Assembly: GCF_050587525.1 (NCBI RefSeq)
Contig: NZ_JBOBFT010000003.1
Span: forward strand, 1 to 64,000
DNA from: Plantibacter sp050587525
GTDB taxonomy: Bacteria; Actinomycetota; Actinomycetes; Actinomycetales; Microbacteriaceae
Direction of reading: 5' to 3'
Length of the DNA stretch: 64,000 nucleotides
Below are positions 15,534-24,165 of the stretch, one piece after another (the stretch's first letter is position 1; each line of letters opens with the position of its first letter). The translations under genes and the position numbers were made by a program. A model generated the notes under the pieces. The model was given only the letters and a program-made list of their open reading frames with translations. It had not been told where the DNA came from and ran no database searches.

Positions 15534-16177
15534 TGCCGCGTCAGGATCCGACGCTCGACGTCGAGCTGGAACTGTTCGCGAACGGTGCTGTCGGCGTCAT
15601 CGGGATGGATGAGGTCGGTCGCGGTGCGATCGCCGGTCCGGTCGCTGTCGGCGCCGCCTTCGTCGGTCCTGCCTGCGGCGCGTTCCCGGAGGGCCTTCGC
15701 GATTCGAAGCTCATGAGCGAGAAGGCGCGCACCGCCATGGAGCCGCTCGCGCGTTCCTGGGCGCTCTTCTCCGCGGTGGGGATGGCGAGCGCCGCCGAAG
15801 TCGACAAGTTCGGCATCACGGCGTGCCTCGGCATGGCCGGTCGTCGTGCGCTGCTGGACCTGCACGCCGTCGGAGCGGACGTGTCGAGCGCGATCGTCCT
15901 GCTCGACGGCAACAGTGATTGGTTGAGCGCATCGCTCCAGAAACCGCTGTCCATCACGACGCGGATCAAGGCCGATCGCGACTGCGCGTCGGTCGCCGCG
16001 GCATCGGTCATCGCGAAGGTGCACCGGGACACGCTCATGATCGAACTGCACGAGACCCTCCCCGGATACGGGTGGCTGGGCAACAAGGGGTACGGGTCCG
16101 CTGCGCACTTGGAAGCCCTGCGCGAACACGGCCTGACCCCGCACCACCGGACCAGTTGGCTCCCCGCCTACGCGTAG
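15533..16177 (+). CDS. rnhB: Ribonuclease HII
   Basis: RNase HII cuts RNA at single ribonucleotides in DNA and at RNA-DNA hybrids. The 214-aa protein has the catalytic stretch IGMDEVGRGAIAGPV near residue 23 (Asp-Glu), DSKLMSEKAR, LDGN near 121 and ADRDCASVAAASVIAKV near 145. The GTG at 15533 shares its G with the lepB TAG, a one-base overlap that indicates coupling. DUF2469 follows in the usual order. Confidence 0.97.
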   Translation: MPRQDPTLDVELELFANGAVGVIGMDEVGRGAIAGPVAVGAAFVGPACGAFPEGLRDSKLMSEKARTAMEPLARSWALFSAVGMASAAEVDKFGITACLGMAGRRALLDLHAVGADVSSAIVLLDGNSDWLSASLQKPLSITTRIKADRDCASVAAASVIAKVHRDTLMIELHETLPGYGWLGNKGYGSAAHLEALREHGLTPHHRTSWLPAYA

Positions 16178-16189
16178 GATAGATGCACC

Positions 16190-16513
16190 ATGGACGATGA
16201 CGAGTTCGAAGATTACGACCGCGAGGTCGAGCTGGCCCTCTACCGCGAATACCGCGATGTCGTGGGTCAGTTCCAGTACGTGATCGAGACCGAACGGCGC
16301 TTCTACCTCGCCAACGAGGTCGATCTCGTTCGTCGCGACACGGCCAACGACTTCTACTTCGAGCTGTCGATGACGGACGTGTGGGTGTGGGACGTCTACC
16401 GCTCGGACCGCTTCGTGAAGAGTGTTCGGGTGCTCACGTTCAAGGACGTCAACATCGAGCGACTGTCCTCGCGCGACTTCGAGCTGCCCAAGGAACTGAC
16501 GCTCGACGAGTAG
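16190..16513 (+). CDS. DUF2469-family protein
   Basis: A 107-aa acidic protein conserved across actinobacteria just after rnhB. It contains EVELALYREYRDVVGQF, ETERRFYLANEVD and MTDVWVWDVYR. Its function is unknown. The gene lies 12 bases after rnhB; TAGGAT (16175-16180) nine bases before the ATG may give it its own short-leader transcript. There is no signal peptide or membrane segment. Confidence 0.92.
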   Translation: MDDDEFEDYDREVELALYREYRDVVGQFQYVIETERRFYLANEVDLVRRDTANDFYFELSMTDVWVWDVYRSDRFVKSVRVLTFKDVNIERLSSRDFELPKELTLDE

Positions 16514-16622
16514 TCGTCCGGCGCTCCTCCACAGGGCGGCAAGCGCCCGGCGGTTCTCCACAGGATGAGCCCGTTCGGTTCCGGAGACGCCCCGCACGCC
16601 ACGATCGATCGTGGAGGTGCTC

Positions 16623-16979
16623 ATGGCGCAGAAGGACGAACTCGGACGGCAGGGCGAACAGCTCGCGGCCGAGTATTTGGAGTTGCACGGATACACGGTC
16701 GTCGACCGCAACTGGCGGTGTCGTCAGGGTGAGCTCGACATCGTGGCGGAGCGGGACGGCGTTCTGGTCTTCGTCGAGGTCAAGACGCGATCCGGCATCG
16801 GCTTCGGGCTGCCGGCTGAAGCCGTGTCCCACGAGAAGCTGGCGAGGCTCAGACGGTTGGCCGGCGCGTGGTGCGATGCGCATCAGCCGCGCATGCGATC
16901 GATGCGGCTCGACGTCATCGGCATCGTCCTCCAGCACGGCCAGGACATCCGACTCGATCACCTGACCGGGGTGTCGTGA
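16623..16979 (+). CDS. YraN / UPF0102 nuclease-fold protein
   Basis: A 118-aa protein with the restriction-endonuclease-like fold of UPF0102. The motif is GELDIVAERDGVLVFVEVKTR near residue 40, giving the Asp, Glu-x-Lys nuclease residues, preceded by RNWRCRQGE. The function is unproven; it neighbours DNA-processing genes in many genomes. The start is ATG at 16623 with GGAGGTG six to eight bases upstream, rather than the earlier ATG at 16611 that lies in the Shine-Dalgarno. The TGA stop overlaps the comM ATG. Confidence 0.93.
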   Translation: MAQKDELGRQGEQLAAEYLELHGYTVVDRNWRCRQGELDIVAERDGVLVFVEVKTRSGIGFGLPAEAVSHEKLARLRRLAGAWCDAHQPRMRSMRLDVIGIVLQHGQDIRLDHLTGVS

Positions 16980-18508
16980 TGGCCGTCGCACGAACGTGGG
17001 CCGTGGCGCTCAACGGGCTCGGCGGATCGATCGTGGAGGTCGAGGCCTCGTCGGCGAACTCGATCCCGGGCATGGCCATCGTCGGGCTGCCGGACAAGTC
17101 GCTCACGGAGGCCAGCCATCGCATCAAGAGCGCCACGACGAATTCCGGATGCTCCTTGCCGGGCAGCCAGTTGACGATCAACCTCTCGCCCGCTTCACTC
17201 CCCAAGCAGGGATCCGCATTCGATCTGGGCATCGCGATCGCGTGCCTCGCCGTCGGCGGTCTCGTCAAGCGGGCTTCGGTGGGTCGTGTCGTGCATCTGG
17301 GCGAGCTCGGTCTCGACGGCCGTCTCCGGCCGCTCGTCGGGATTCTGCCCGCCGTGCTCGCCGCGGCTCGCGCCGGCCATGAGGTCGTGATGGTGCCGAT
17401 GGCCAACGCGGACGAGGCACGGTTGGTCCCCGGCATCGTCACGGTCGGGGTGACCTCCCTCCGCGACGCAGCGATCTGGCACGGCGCCGACCTGGTGCCG
17501 GTCGACCTCGAACCGGTCAGACAGCGGGTGGACGAGCTCGAACAGCCGCCGGACGTGGATCTCTCGGAGGTCGTCGGTCAGCCCGAAGCGGTCGACGCGA
17601 TCGTCATCGCTGCCGCTGGTGGACACCACCTGATGATGGTCGGGCCGCCTGGCGCGGGGAAGACCATGCTCGCGTCGAGGCTGCCCGGTGTGCTCCCGGA
17701 ACTCACACCAGAAGCCGCGATCGAGGTGAGTTGCATCCGTTCGCTCATCGGGGTCCCGCCGAGCGGAGGGCTCATCACGAGGCCGCCGTGGGAGAGCCCG
17801 CACCACACCGCGTCGGCCGCTGCGATGCTCGGCGGCGGGTCGAGGCAGATCCGCCCCGGTGCCGCAGCCCGAGCCGCGCACGGCGTCTTGTTCTTGGACG
17901 AGGCACCTGAATTCCGTTCCGACGTGCTCGACGCGCTTCGTCAGCCCCTCGAATCCGGTGTCATCACCGTGCAGCGAGTGCACGGCTCAGCGAGTTACCC
18001 GGGACGCTTCCAGTTGATCCTCGCGGCGAACCCGTGTCCGTGCGGCCAGTACGGGACGAGCGACGGCGAGTGCACGTGTCCGCCCTTCGCGAGGCGCAGG
18101 TACCTCGGACGGATCTCCGGGCCGCTGCTCGATCGCATCGACATCCGGCTCCGGGTCCAGCGCATCACCACGACCTTCGCGGATGACGTCTCGGGCCGTC
18201 CGAACCTCACGACCGAGGAAGCACGCGCACGAGTCGAGTTCGCGCGCGCGGCGAGTGCCGAGCGGCTCGACGGCAGCGGATGGCGTACGAACTCCGAGGT
18301 GAGCGGCTCCTGGCTTCGCAGTGCCCGCATGGCGCTCCCGCGGACGGTGACGGGATCCCTCGACCGCTCGCTCGAGCGGGGCGGCATCACGATGCGCGGC
18401 TACGACCGCGTGCTCCGCCTCGCTTGGACGCTCGCCGACCTCGACGGTGCGCTCTCGCCGCGCACGGAGCACATCGGCCGCGCCCTGTTCCTGCGGAAGG
18501 GGATCTGA
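16979..18508 (+). CDS. comM: YifB/ComM Mg-chelatase-like AAA+ ATPase
   Basis: ComM is a hexameric helicase that promotes branch migration during natural transformation. The 509-aa protein has the N-terminal ChlI domain (GLPDKSLTEASHRIKSA near residue 38), Walker A GPPGAGKTM near 222, Walker B VLFLDEAPEF near 303, and a cysteine cluster in NPCPCGQYGTSDGECTCPP. The ATG overlaps the yraN stop (TGATG) and its own stop overlaps dprA the same way. Pairing with dprA suggests roles in processing incoming DNA; no uptake machinery is in the window. Confidence 0.96.
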   Translation: MAVARTWAVALNGLGGSIVEVEASSANSIPGMAIVGLPDKSLTEASHRIKSATTNSGCSLPGSQLTINLSPASLPKQGSAFDLGIAIACLAVGGLVKRASVGRVVHLGELGLDGRLRPLVGILPAVLAAARAGHEVVMVPMANADEARLVPGIVTVGVTSLRDAAIWHGADLVPVDLEPVRQRVDELEQPPDVDLSEVVGQPEAVDAIVIAAAGGHHLMMVGPPGAGKTMLASRLPGVLPELTPEAAIEVSCIRSLIGVPPSGGLITRPPWESPHHTASAAAMLGGGSRQIRPGAAARAAHGVLFLDEAPEFRSDVLDALRQPLESGVITVQRVHGSASYPGRFQLILAANPCPCGQYGTSDGECTCPPFARRRYLGRISGPLLDRIDIRLRVQRITTTFADDVSGRPNLTTEEARARVEFARAASAERLDGSGWRTNSEVSGSWLRSARMALPRTVTGSLDRSLERGGITMRGYDRVLRLAWTLADLDGALSPRTEHIGRALFLRKGI

Positions 18509-19797
18509 TGGCGACCGTGCTGGGCATCGACGAAGCGCACGTCCGCGAGCTGATCTCTCGGGTGGCGGACGCCGGCTCTGCGTCTGACGGGCCGTCTGCA
18601 TCGCCCGAGCGGATCACTGACGCGTTCGCCAGAGCTGCGTGGACGACGATCGCCGAACCGGGGGACGGCGTGGCCGGGACGCTCGTCCAAGCGCTCGGGG
18701 CCGTGCGCGCGCTCACTGCGGTGATCGATCGCTCGTCGGCGGCAGACGTCGCAGCACTGCTCCGGTCCAGCGGGTGGGCGGACGACGCCGAACAGCCGGA
18801 TCCGGTTGGGGCGGCTCGCGAACCCAGGGCACAGTCGAAGACGCTCGCCGCCGCCCTCGAACGATGGCGTCCACGACTCGTGTCCGCGGACGTGGTCCAC
18901 GCGCTGCGTGCCGCAGGGCTGCTCGGTGTGCGGTTGCTCCTGCCGGGTGAGCCCGGTTGGCACGCAGGGCTCGACGATCTCGGGCCACATGCGCCGCACG
19001 CATTGTGGTTCCGTGGCCCAGCGCTCGGCCGGGGGAACAGCGTCGGGCGCTCGGTGGCCCTCGTCGGCGCGAGGGCCGCGACGGCGTACGGCGAGCACGT
19101 CGCGATGGAGGCTTCCGCAGGCCTCGTCGATCGCGGCTTCACGATCGTGTCGGGCGCCGCATACGGGATCGACGGAATGGCGCACCGCGCGGCCCTCGCG
19201 AGCGGAGGGACCACGATCGCGTTCCTCGCCGGCGGCGTGGACCGGCCGTACCCGAGCGGCCACGAGTCGCTCATCGCACGGATGGCGGAGACCGGCGCGG
19301 TCGTCAGCGAGCTTCCATGCGGGGCGACGCCGACCAAATGGCGGTTCCTGCAGCGCAACCGCCTCATTGCAGCGGCCTCGGATGCGACGGTCGTCCTGGA
19401 AGCCGGATGGCGCTCCGGGTCGATCAACACGGCCGGCCACGCGGCAACGCTCGGTCGGCCGCTTGGCGCCGTTCCCGGTCCCGTCACGAGTGCGGCGTCC
19501 GCCGGCTGCCATCGGCTCATTCGGGACTATGCGGCGACCTGCGTCACGAGTGCGCAGGAGATGGCCGAACTCGCGGGGTGGTCGACCACCGGAGACGAGG
19601 CCGAGGCGATGGCGATGCGCTCGCCGGAGGAGACGCGGTTACGCGATGCGTTGGCCGCCCGAAGCCCTCGACCCGTCCCGGAACTCGCGAAACGCAGCGG
19701 CCTCTCGACCCGCGATGTGGAGGCGATGCTCGGTGTTCTGCAGCTCGACGGTGCGGTCAGGGAGCACGAGACCGGCTGGACGATCACCGCACGGTGA
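18508..19797 (+). CDS. dprA: DNA-processing protein DprA
   Basis: DprA loads RecA on incoming single-stranded DNA. The 429-aa protein has an N-terminal helical extension of about 120 residues, a Rossmann-like core (VALVGARAATAYGE near 183, IVSGAAYGIDGMAHRAAL near 215, FLAGGVDRPYP near 240) and a C-terminal winged-helix domain (about 370-429). ATG at 18508 overlaps the comM stop by TGATG. The DUF1801 gene follows after 163 bases without a recognised element. Confidence 0.96.
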   Translation: MATVLGIDEAHVRELISRVADAGSASDGPSASPERITDAFARAAWTTIAEPGDGVAGTLVQALGAVRALTAVIDRSSAADVAALLRSSGWADDAEQPDPVGAAREPRAQSKTLAAALERWRPRLVSADVVHALRAAGLLGVRLLLPGEPGWHAGLDDLGPHAPHALWFRGPALGRGNSVGRSVALVGARAATAYGEHVAMEASAGLVDRGFTIVSGAAYGIDGMAHRAALASGGTTIAFLAGGVDRPYPSGHESLIARMAETGAVVSELPCGATPTKWRFLQRNRLIAAASDATVVLEAGWRSGSINTAGHAATLGRPLGAVPGPVTSAASAGCHRLIRDYAATCVTSAQEMAELAGWSTTGDEAEAMAMRSPEETRLRDALAARSPRPVPELAKRSGLSTRDVEAMLGVLQLDGAVREHETGWTITAR

Positions 19798-19959
19798 CGG
19801 CGTCCGAGGCGGCGTCGGCACGGGCGTCCGCGGACACGCCGGAGGACGCTTCGCGCGTAGTGCGGATGCTCAGGAAAGACGGCGTAGGCTTCCTGGACAC
19901 CCGAACATGGGGTTCGGCGACTGCAGGCCCCATGGAGACATCGAGCAAAGGGGCCCGAC

Positions 19960-20310
19960 ATGGTTCAGCAGGCGTACGCGACGGTCGACGAATACGTCGA
20001 CTCCTTCCCCGTCGAGGTGCGGAGACGCCTGCAGTCGCTCCGCAACGACATCACCTCCGTGGTCCCCGATGCGACCGAACGCATCAGCTATCACATGCCC
20101 ACGGTCGACCTCGACGGCACACGCCTCACCTACTTCGCCGGCTGGAAACGCCACGTCGCCCTCTACGCCGTTCCCGTCCTCGACGACGACCTCGAGCGCG
20201 AACTGGCCCCGTACCGGTCCACCAAGGACACCCTCCGATTCCCCGTCGAACAGCCGATCCCCAACGGCCTCGTCTGCCGCATCGTGGAATCCCTCGTCGC
20301 CCGGCGCTGA
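19960..20310 (+). CDS. DUF1801-family protein
   Basis: A 116-aa protein of the YdhG/DUF1801 fold, related to the frataxin-like iron chaperone described in Bacillus. It contains TVDEYVDSFPVEVRRRLQSLR, ERISYHMPTVDLDG and YFAGWKRHVALYAVP, all family features. The true role is uncertain. It sits between dprA and xerC, in an order not usual for core genomes, so it may be a later insertion; base composition is like its neighbours. Confidence 0.88.
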   Translation: MVQQAYATVDEYVDSFPVEVRRRLQSLRNDITSVVPDATERISYHMPTVDLDGTRLTYFAGWKRHVALYAVPVLDDDLERELAPYRSTKDTLRFPVEQPIPNGLVCRIVESLVARR

Positions 20311-20381
20311 CCCGAGACTCGGCACGGACACCGGCGGCGCGCCAGGGCACGCCGCCTGCGCGCCTGCGTCATGCTGGAACC

Positions 20382-21293
20382 ATGGACGTCGAGACGAGCG
20401 CACGAGCATTCGTGGAGCACCTCGCATCTGAACGGCGGCTCTCCGAACAGACCACCCGCGCCTACGCCTCCGACCTCCGACAGTTCACCACGTTCGCCGC
20501 GACCCACGACGTCACCGACACCTCGGGTGTGACCCTCGACCTCCTGCGGGACTGGCTCTGGGAGACATCGACCGGCGGCGCATCCAAAGCGACGCTCGCC
20601 CGCAGAACGGCGACCGTGAAAGGGTGGACCGCCTGGCTCCTCCGCACCGGCGAGGCCGTGACCGACCCGGCCGCCAGACTGCGCAGCCCCAAGACCGGTC
20701 GAACCCTTCCCCGGGTCGTGAACCGCGGACAATTCGACACGCTCATCGCATCGGTCGAGGATCGAGCAGCGACCGGGGATCCGGATCGACTCCGTGACCT
20801 CGCCGTGGTCGAACTCCTCTACGCCTCCGCCCTGCGCGTCTCCGAACTCTGCGGACTCGACCTCGACGACGTCGACCTCGACCGACTGACCCTGCGCGTC
20901 ACCGGCAAGGGCGACAAGCAGCGCGTCGTGCCCTTCGGAGTTCCCGCCCAGTCCGCCGTCGTCGACTACCTCACGATGGCCCGGCCGGCGCTCCTGAAGC
21001 GCGGACAGCACACGGGACGAGCACTGCTCCTCGGCTCACGCGGAGGACGACTCGGCAGCCGCTCCGTCTACACGCTCGTGGCCCACCTCCTGGAGGCGAT
21101 CCCCGGCGGCGGCCCCGCAGGTCCGCATGCACTCCGCCACACGGCAGCCACCCACCTGCTCGACGGGGGAGCGGACCTCAGAGCGGTGCAGGAGCTCCTC
21201 GGCCACGCGAGCCTCGCCACGACCCAGATATACACGCACGTGTCGATGGAACGCATCAAGGACAGCTATCGGACCGCGCACCCCCGCGCCTGA
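20382..21293 (+). CDS. xerC: Tyrosine recombinase XerC
   Basis: XerC with XerD resolves chromosome dimers at dif. The 303-aa protein has the SAM-like core-binding N-terminal domain and the catalytic residues: Arg in ALRVSELCGLD, Lys in GKGDKQRVVPFG, HALRHTAATHLL, and LGHASLATTQIYTHV with the nucleophilic tyrosine. The chromosomal core position between dprA and rpsB marks it as housekeeping XerC rather than a phage integrase. ATG at 20382 has no strong ribosome site. Its last 38 bases overlap the convergent M23-like gene. Confidence 0.95.
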   Translation: MDVETSARAFVEHLASERRLSEQTTRAYASDLRQFTTFAATHDVTDTSGVTLDLLRDWLWETSTGGASKATLARRTATVKGWTAWLLRTGEAVTDPAARLRSPKTGRTLPRVVNRGQFDTLIASVEDRAATGDPDRLRDLAVVELLYASALRVSELCGLDLDDVDLDRLTLRVTGKGDKQRVVPFGVPAQSAVVDYLTMARPALLKRGQHTGRALLLGSRGGRLGSRSVYTLVAHLLEAIPGGGPAGPHALRHTAATHLLDGGADLRAVQELLGHASLATTQIYTHVSMERIKDSYRTAHPRA

Positions 21294-21882
21294 GGACGAC
21301 TCGTCGTGCCCGATCCGATCGATCCCTGGCGGACGACGACTCCACCGACGCCCCGGTGAGTGGGAGCAGAACGGCGGCAGGCACTTCGCCGAGGAACAGC
21401 ATCGGGTTGAGGTACGACCGATCCCGGCGGGCGCCGAGGTGCACGCACCCCGCAGCGCAGTGTCCTCCAGTGCTCACCGCGCCGATCGGAGCACCGCGAG
21501 CGACCACATCCCCGACCCCGACCGCCGCCGTGACCGGTTCGATGCTCGAGACGAGGCCGTCCGCGTGCCGCACCGAGACGATCGGCCGATCGACGACGAC
21601 GCCCGCGAACGAGACGACGCCGTCGTCGACCGCGAGGGCAGGCGTCCCTTCAGCTGCACCGATGTCGATGCCACGATGCCCCGCCGAGTAGGGAGTCGGG
21701 GGAGCTTCGAACGGCCGCGTGACCGGATGGGGGTCCGCGACGGGCCAGCTCCATCGCGACTGCGGCCGCTCGACGGACTCGTGTGCCACGGCGGCGACCC
21801 CCGGGGTGCGGATCACAGCGAGGCCGACGAGCAGCACGAGGGAGCAGGAGAGGACGATGGTGGAACGCTGGTGGAAGAGCAT
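21256..21882 (-). CDS. M23-family peptidase-like exported protein
   Basis: The 208-aa protein has an N-terminal signal peptide (about 1-33, hydrophobic SCSLVLLVGLAVI) and an M23 LytM-like domain. The first metal motif is present (HRGIDIGA near residue 68), but the usual HxH is replaced by CVHLGARR, so one zinc ligand is missing. Actinobacterial proteins at this site often have this variant and may bind peptidoglycan or regulate other hydrolases instead of cutting. The start is ATG at 21882; the frame is open further upstream. Its 3' end overlaps xerC by 38 bases, giving convergent overlapping transcripts. Confidence 0.88.
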   Translation of the reverse strand: MLFHQRSTIVLSCSLVLLVGLAVIRTPGVAAVAHESVERPQSRWSWPVADPHPVTRPFEAPPTPYSAGHRGIDIGAAEGTPALAVDDGVVSFAGVVVDRPIVSVRHADGLVSSIEPVTAAVGVGDVVARGAPIGAVSTGGHCAAGCVHLGARRDRSYLNPMLFLGEVPAAVLLPLTGASVESSSARDRSDRARRVVLRRGGARSDSCP

Positions 21883-22237
21883 CCCCGATCGTCTCCCGCA
21901 GCCCGCTCCTGGATGTCGGATCCGCACGGCTGTGGATGACCGGTCTCCGCCGAGAGCCCTGTGGAGGACCCGGATCACCGGTCCGACGGCGCCCACGATC
22001 GTCCGCCCGACGACAGCAGGATCGCGCACCGATCCCAAAGCCACGGATGCTATGATCGATGAAGCATCTCGTGTGTCGAGATGACTACGCGTGCCATTCG
22101 GCCTCCACTTCCATTCGGTCTTCACTCTCTGAGTGAGGCGGACGTGTGCCGGGCACCAGGGGCGAGACCATCCGGTCTTCACCATCAACCGAGGCGCAGA
22201 CCAGATCTCTGGCGAGCGCAGAACAGGAGTACGGCTC
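21883..22237 (+). promoter_or_regulatory. rpsB promoter and long 5' leader with repeats
   Basis: This 355-base gap holds the divergent promoters of the M23-like gene and rpsB. TATGAT (22051-22056), preceded by TGC as an extended -10, would give rpsB a leader of about 175 bases. The leader has three copies of CCAT(T/C)CGG(T/C)CT(T/C)CAC at 22094, 22111 and 22168, a TCACTC-TCT-GAGTGA hairpin (22122-22136) and a GTGCC-G-GGCAC hairpin near 22147-22157. A role in autoregulation by S2 is plausible but inferred. I see no gene in it. Confidence 0.5.
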
Positions 22238-23173
22238 ATGGCCGTCGTAACGATTCGCCAGCTGCTCGACAGCGGCGTGCACTTCGGGCACCAGACCCGC
22301 CGTTGGAACCCGAAGATGAAGCGCTTCATCTTCACCGAGCGTTCCGGCATCTACATCATCGACCTGCAGCAGTCGCTGGCCTACATCGACCAGGCGTACG
22401 ACTTCGTCAAGGAGACGGTAGCCCACGGCGGCACCATCCTCTTCGTCGGCACGAAGAAGCAGGCTCAGGAAGTCATCGCCGAGCAGGCGACGCGCGTCGG
22501 CCAGCCCTACGTCAACCAGCGCTGGCTCGGTGGCCTCCTCACCAACTTCCAGACGGTGTCGAAGCGACTCGCACGCATGAAGGAGCTCGAGGAGCTCGAC
22601 TTCGAAGACGCTTCCAAGAGCGGCTTCACCAAGAAGGAACTCCTCATCAAGAAGCGCGAGCTGGACAAGCTCCACAAGTCGCTCGGTGGTATCCGCAACC
22701 TCACCAAGACGCCTTCGGCTCTGTGGGTCGTCGACACCAAGAAGGAGCACCTCGCAATCGACGAGGCTCGCAAGCTCGGGATCCCCGTCATCGGCATCCT
22801 CGACACCAACTGCGACCCCGACGAGGTCACGTACCCGATCCCGGGCAACGATGACGCGATCCGTTCCGTCGGCCTGCTGACGCGCATCATCGCCGACGCA
22901 GCCGCCGAGGGCCTCATCCAGCGCCACCAGAAGCCGACCGAGGGCGACACCGCCGCCGAGCCGCTTCCCGAGTGGGAGCAGGAGCTCCTCCAGGGCTCCG
23001 CCGAGACCGCAGCAGTGGCAGACGAGACCGTCGCAGCCGCTGAGACGGCCGAGGTCATCGCCGACATCCAGGCAGTCGAAGGCAACACGGCCGAGTCCGA
23101 AGCCGACGCAGAGGGCGCAGCAGCAGCTGAAGCCGTCGTCGAGGCTGAGACCGCCGCCGCCGACGAGAAGTAA
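22238..23173 (+). CDS. rpsB: 30S ribosomal protein S2
   Basis: S2 is a late-assembling small-subunit protein. The 311-aa product begins MAVVTIRQLLDSGVHFGHQT, followed by RWNPKMKRFIF, QRWLGGLLTNF and NCDPDEVTYPIPGNDDAIRS, all signature stretches. About 75 residues of Ala/Glu-rich tail extend beyond the usual core. ATG at 22238 is preceded by CAGGAG. Tsf follows 20 bases later, the standard rpsB-tsf pair. Confidence 0.98.
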   Translation: MAVVTIRQLLDSGVHFGHQTRRWNPKMKRFIFTERSGIYIIDLQQSLAYIDQAYDFVKETVAHGGTILFVGTKKQAQEVIAEQATRVGQPYVNQRWLGGLLTNFQTVSKRLARMKELEELDFEDASKSGFTKKELLIKKRELDKLHKSLGGIRNLTKTPSALWVVDTKKEHLAIDEARKLGIPVIGILDTNCDPDEVTYPIPGNDDAIRSVGLLTRIIADAAAEGLIQRHQKPTEGDTAAEPLPEWEQELLQGSAETAAVADETVAAAETAEVIADIQAVEGNTAESEADAEGAAAAEAVVEAETAAADEK

Positions 23174-23193
23174 GAACGAGGAGTACACCACCT

Positions 23194-24021
23194 ATGGCTA
23201 ATTTTTCCCTCGAGGACCTGAAGGCGCTGCGCGAGCAGCTCGGCACCGGAATGGTCGACACCAAGAACGCTCTCGTCGAAGCTGAAGGCGACGTCGAGAA
23301 GGCGACCGAGATCCTGCGTCTCAAGGGTGCGAAGGGCAACGCGAAGCGTGCCGACCGCTCCACGAGCGAGGGCCTCGTCGCCGCCAAGGAGAACGGCGCC
23401 ACCACGACGCTGATCGAGCTGGGTTGCGAGACCGACTTCGTCGCGAAGAACGAGAAGTTCCTCGCGCTCTCGAACGTCGTCCTCGACGCGATCGTCGCTG
23501 CCGGCGCAACCACCGTCGCGGAGGGCAACGCCGCTCCCGTCGGTGACAAGACCGTCCTCGACGTCATCAACGACGAGGCCGCCATCATCGGCGAGAAGGT
23601 CGAACTGCGCCAGGTCGCCGTGGTCGAGGGCGAGAAGTTCGCCGTCTACCTCCACAAGACCAACAAGGACCTGCCCCCGCAGGTCGGTGTGGTCGTCGGC
23701 TACTCGGGTGACGACGCGGAGACCGCTCGCAGCATTGCGCAGCACATCTCCTTCGCTGCTCCCATCTACCTCACGCGCGACGAAGTTCCCGCGGCAGAGG
23801 TCGAGAAGGAGCGCGAGATCGTCACCGAGATCTCGAAGAACGAAGGAAAGCCGGAAGCGGCTCTCCCGAAGATCGTCGAGGGTCGCCTGACCGCGTACTT
23901 CAAGCAGGTCGCGCTCCTGGAGCAGGACTACGCCAAGGACAACAAGCTGTCCGTGCAGAAGGTGCTTGCAGACGCAGGCCTCACCGTGACCGGGTTCGCC
24001 CGCTTCAAGGTAGGCGCGTAA
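23194..24021 (+). CDS. tsf: Translation elongation factor Ts
   Basis: EF-Ts recycles GDP from EF-Tu. The 275-aa protein begins with a UBA-like domain (LEDLKALREQLGTGMVDTKNAL region) and has the EF-Tu-contact motif LGCETDFVAKNEKF near residue 78. The C-terminus returns to a helical module (AKDNKLSVQKVLADAG). It is cotranscribed with rpsB and followed 12 bases later by a strong terminator, which ends this operon before pyrH. Confidence 0.98.
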   Translation: MANFSLEDLKALREQLGTGMVDTKNALVEAEGDVEKATEILRLKGAKGNAKRADRSTSEGLVAAKENGATTTLIELGCETDFVAKNEKFLALSNVVLDAIVAAGATTVAEGNAAPVGDKTVLDVINDEAAIIGEKVELRQVAVVEGEKFAVYLHKTNKDLPPQVGVVVGYSGDDAETARSIAQHISFAAPIYLTRDEVPAAEVEKEREIVTEISKNEGKPEAALPKIVEGRLTAYFKQVALLEQDYAKDNKLSVQKVLADAGLTVTGFARFKVGA

Positions 24022-24032
24022 CACCACGAGAG

Positions 24033-24063
24033 GAGTCCGGATCGCTGTCAGCGATCCGGACTC
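24033..24063 (+). terminator. Terminator of rpsB-tsf
   Basis: A perfect 13-bp stem, GAGTCCGGATCGC and its complement, encloses a TGTCA loop and is followed by TTCTGTGTGT. It lies 12 bases after the tsf stop. Confidence 0.88.
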
Positions 24064-24165
24064 TTCTGTGTGTGCGGGCAACATCCGCCGAGCTTTCGGT
24101 GAGCCTCCCGATGTGCGGGACGTGGGGGAGGCAGTAGGTTGATTCAGGACGACGGAGGGACAGAA

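Noticed and set aside
20382..21293. Possible phage or island integrase
   Set aside because: XerC sits in its conserved core position, and no att site, tRNA or mobile gene is seen around it.
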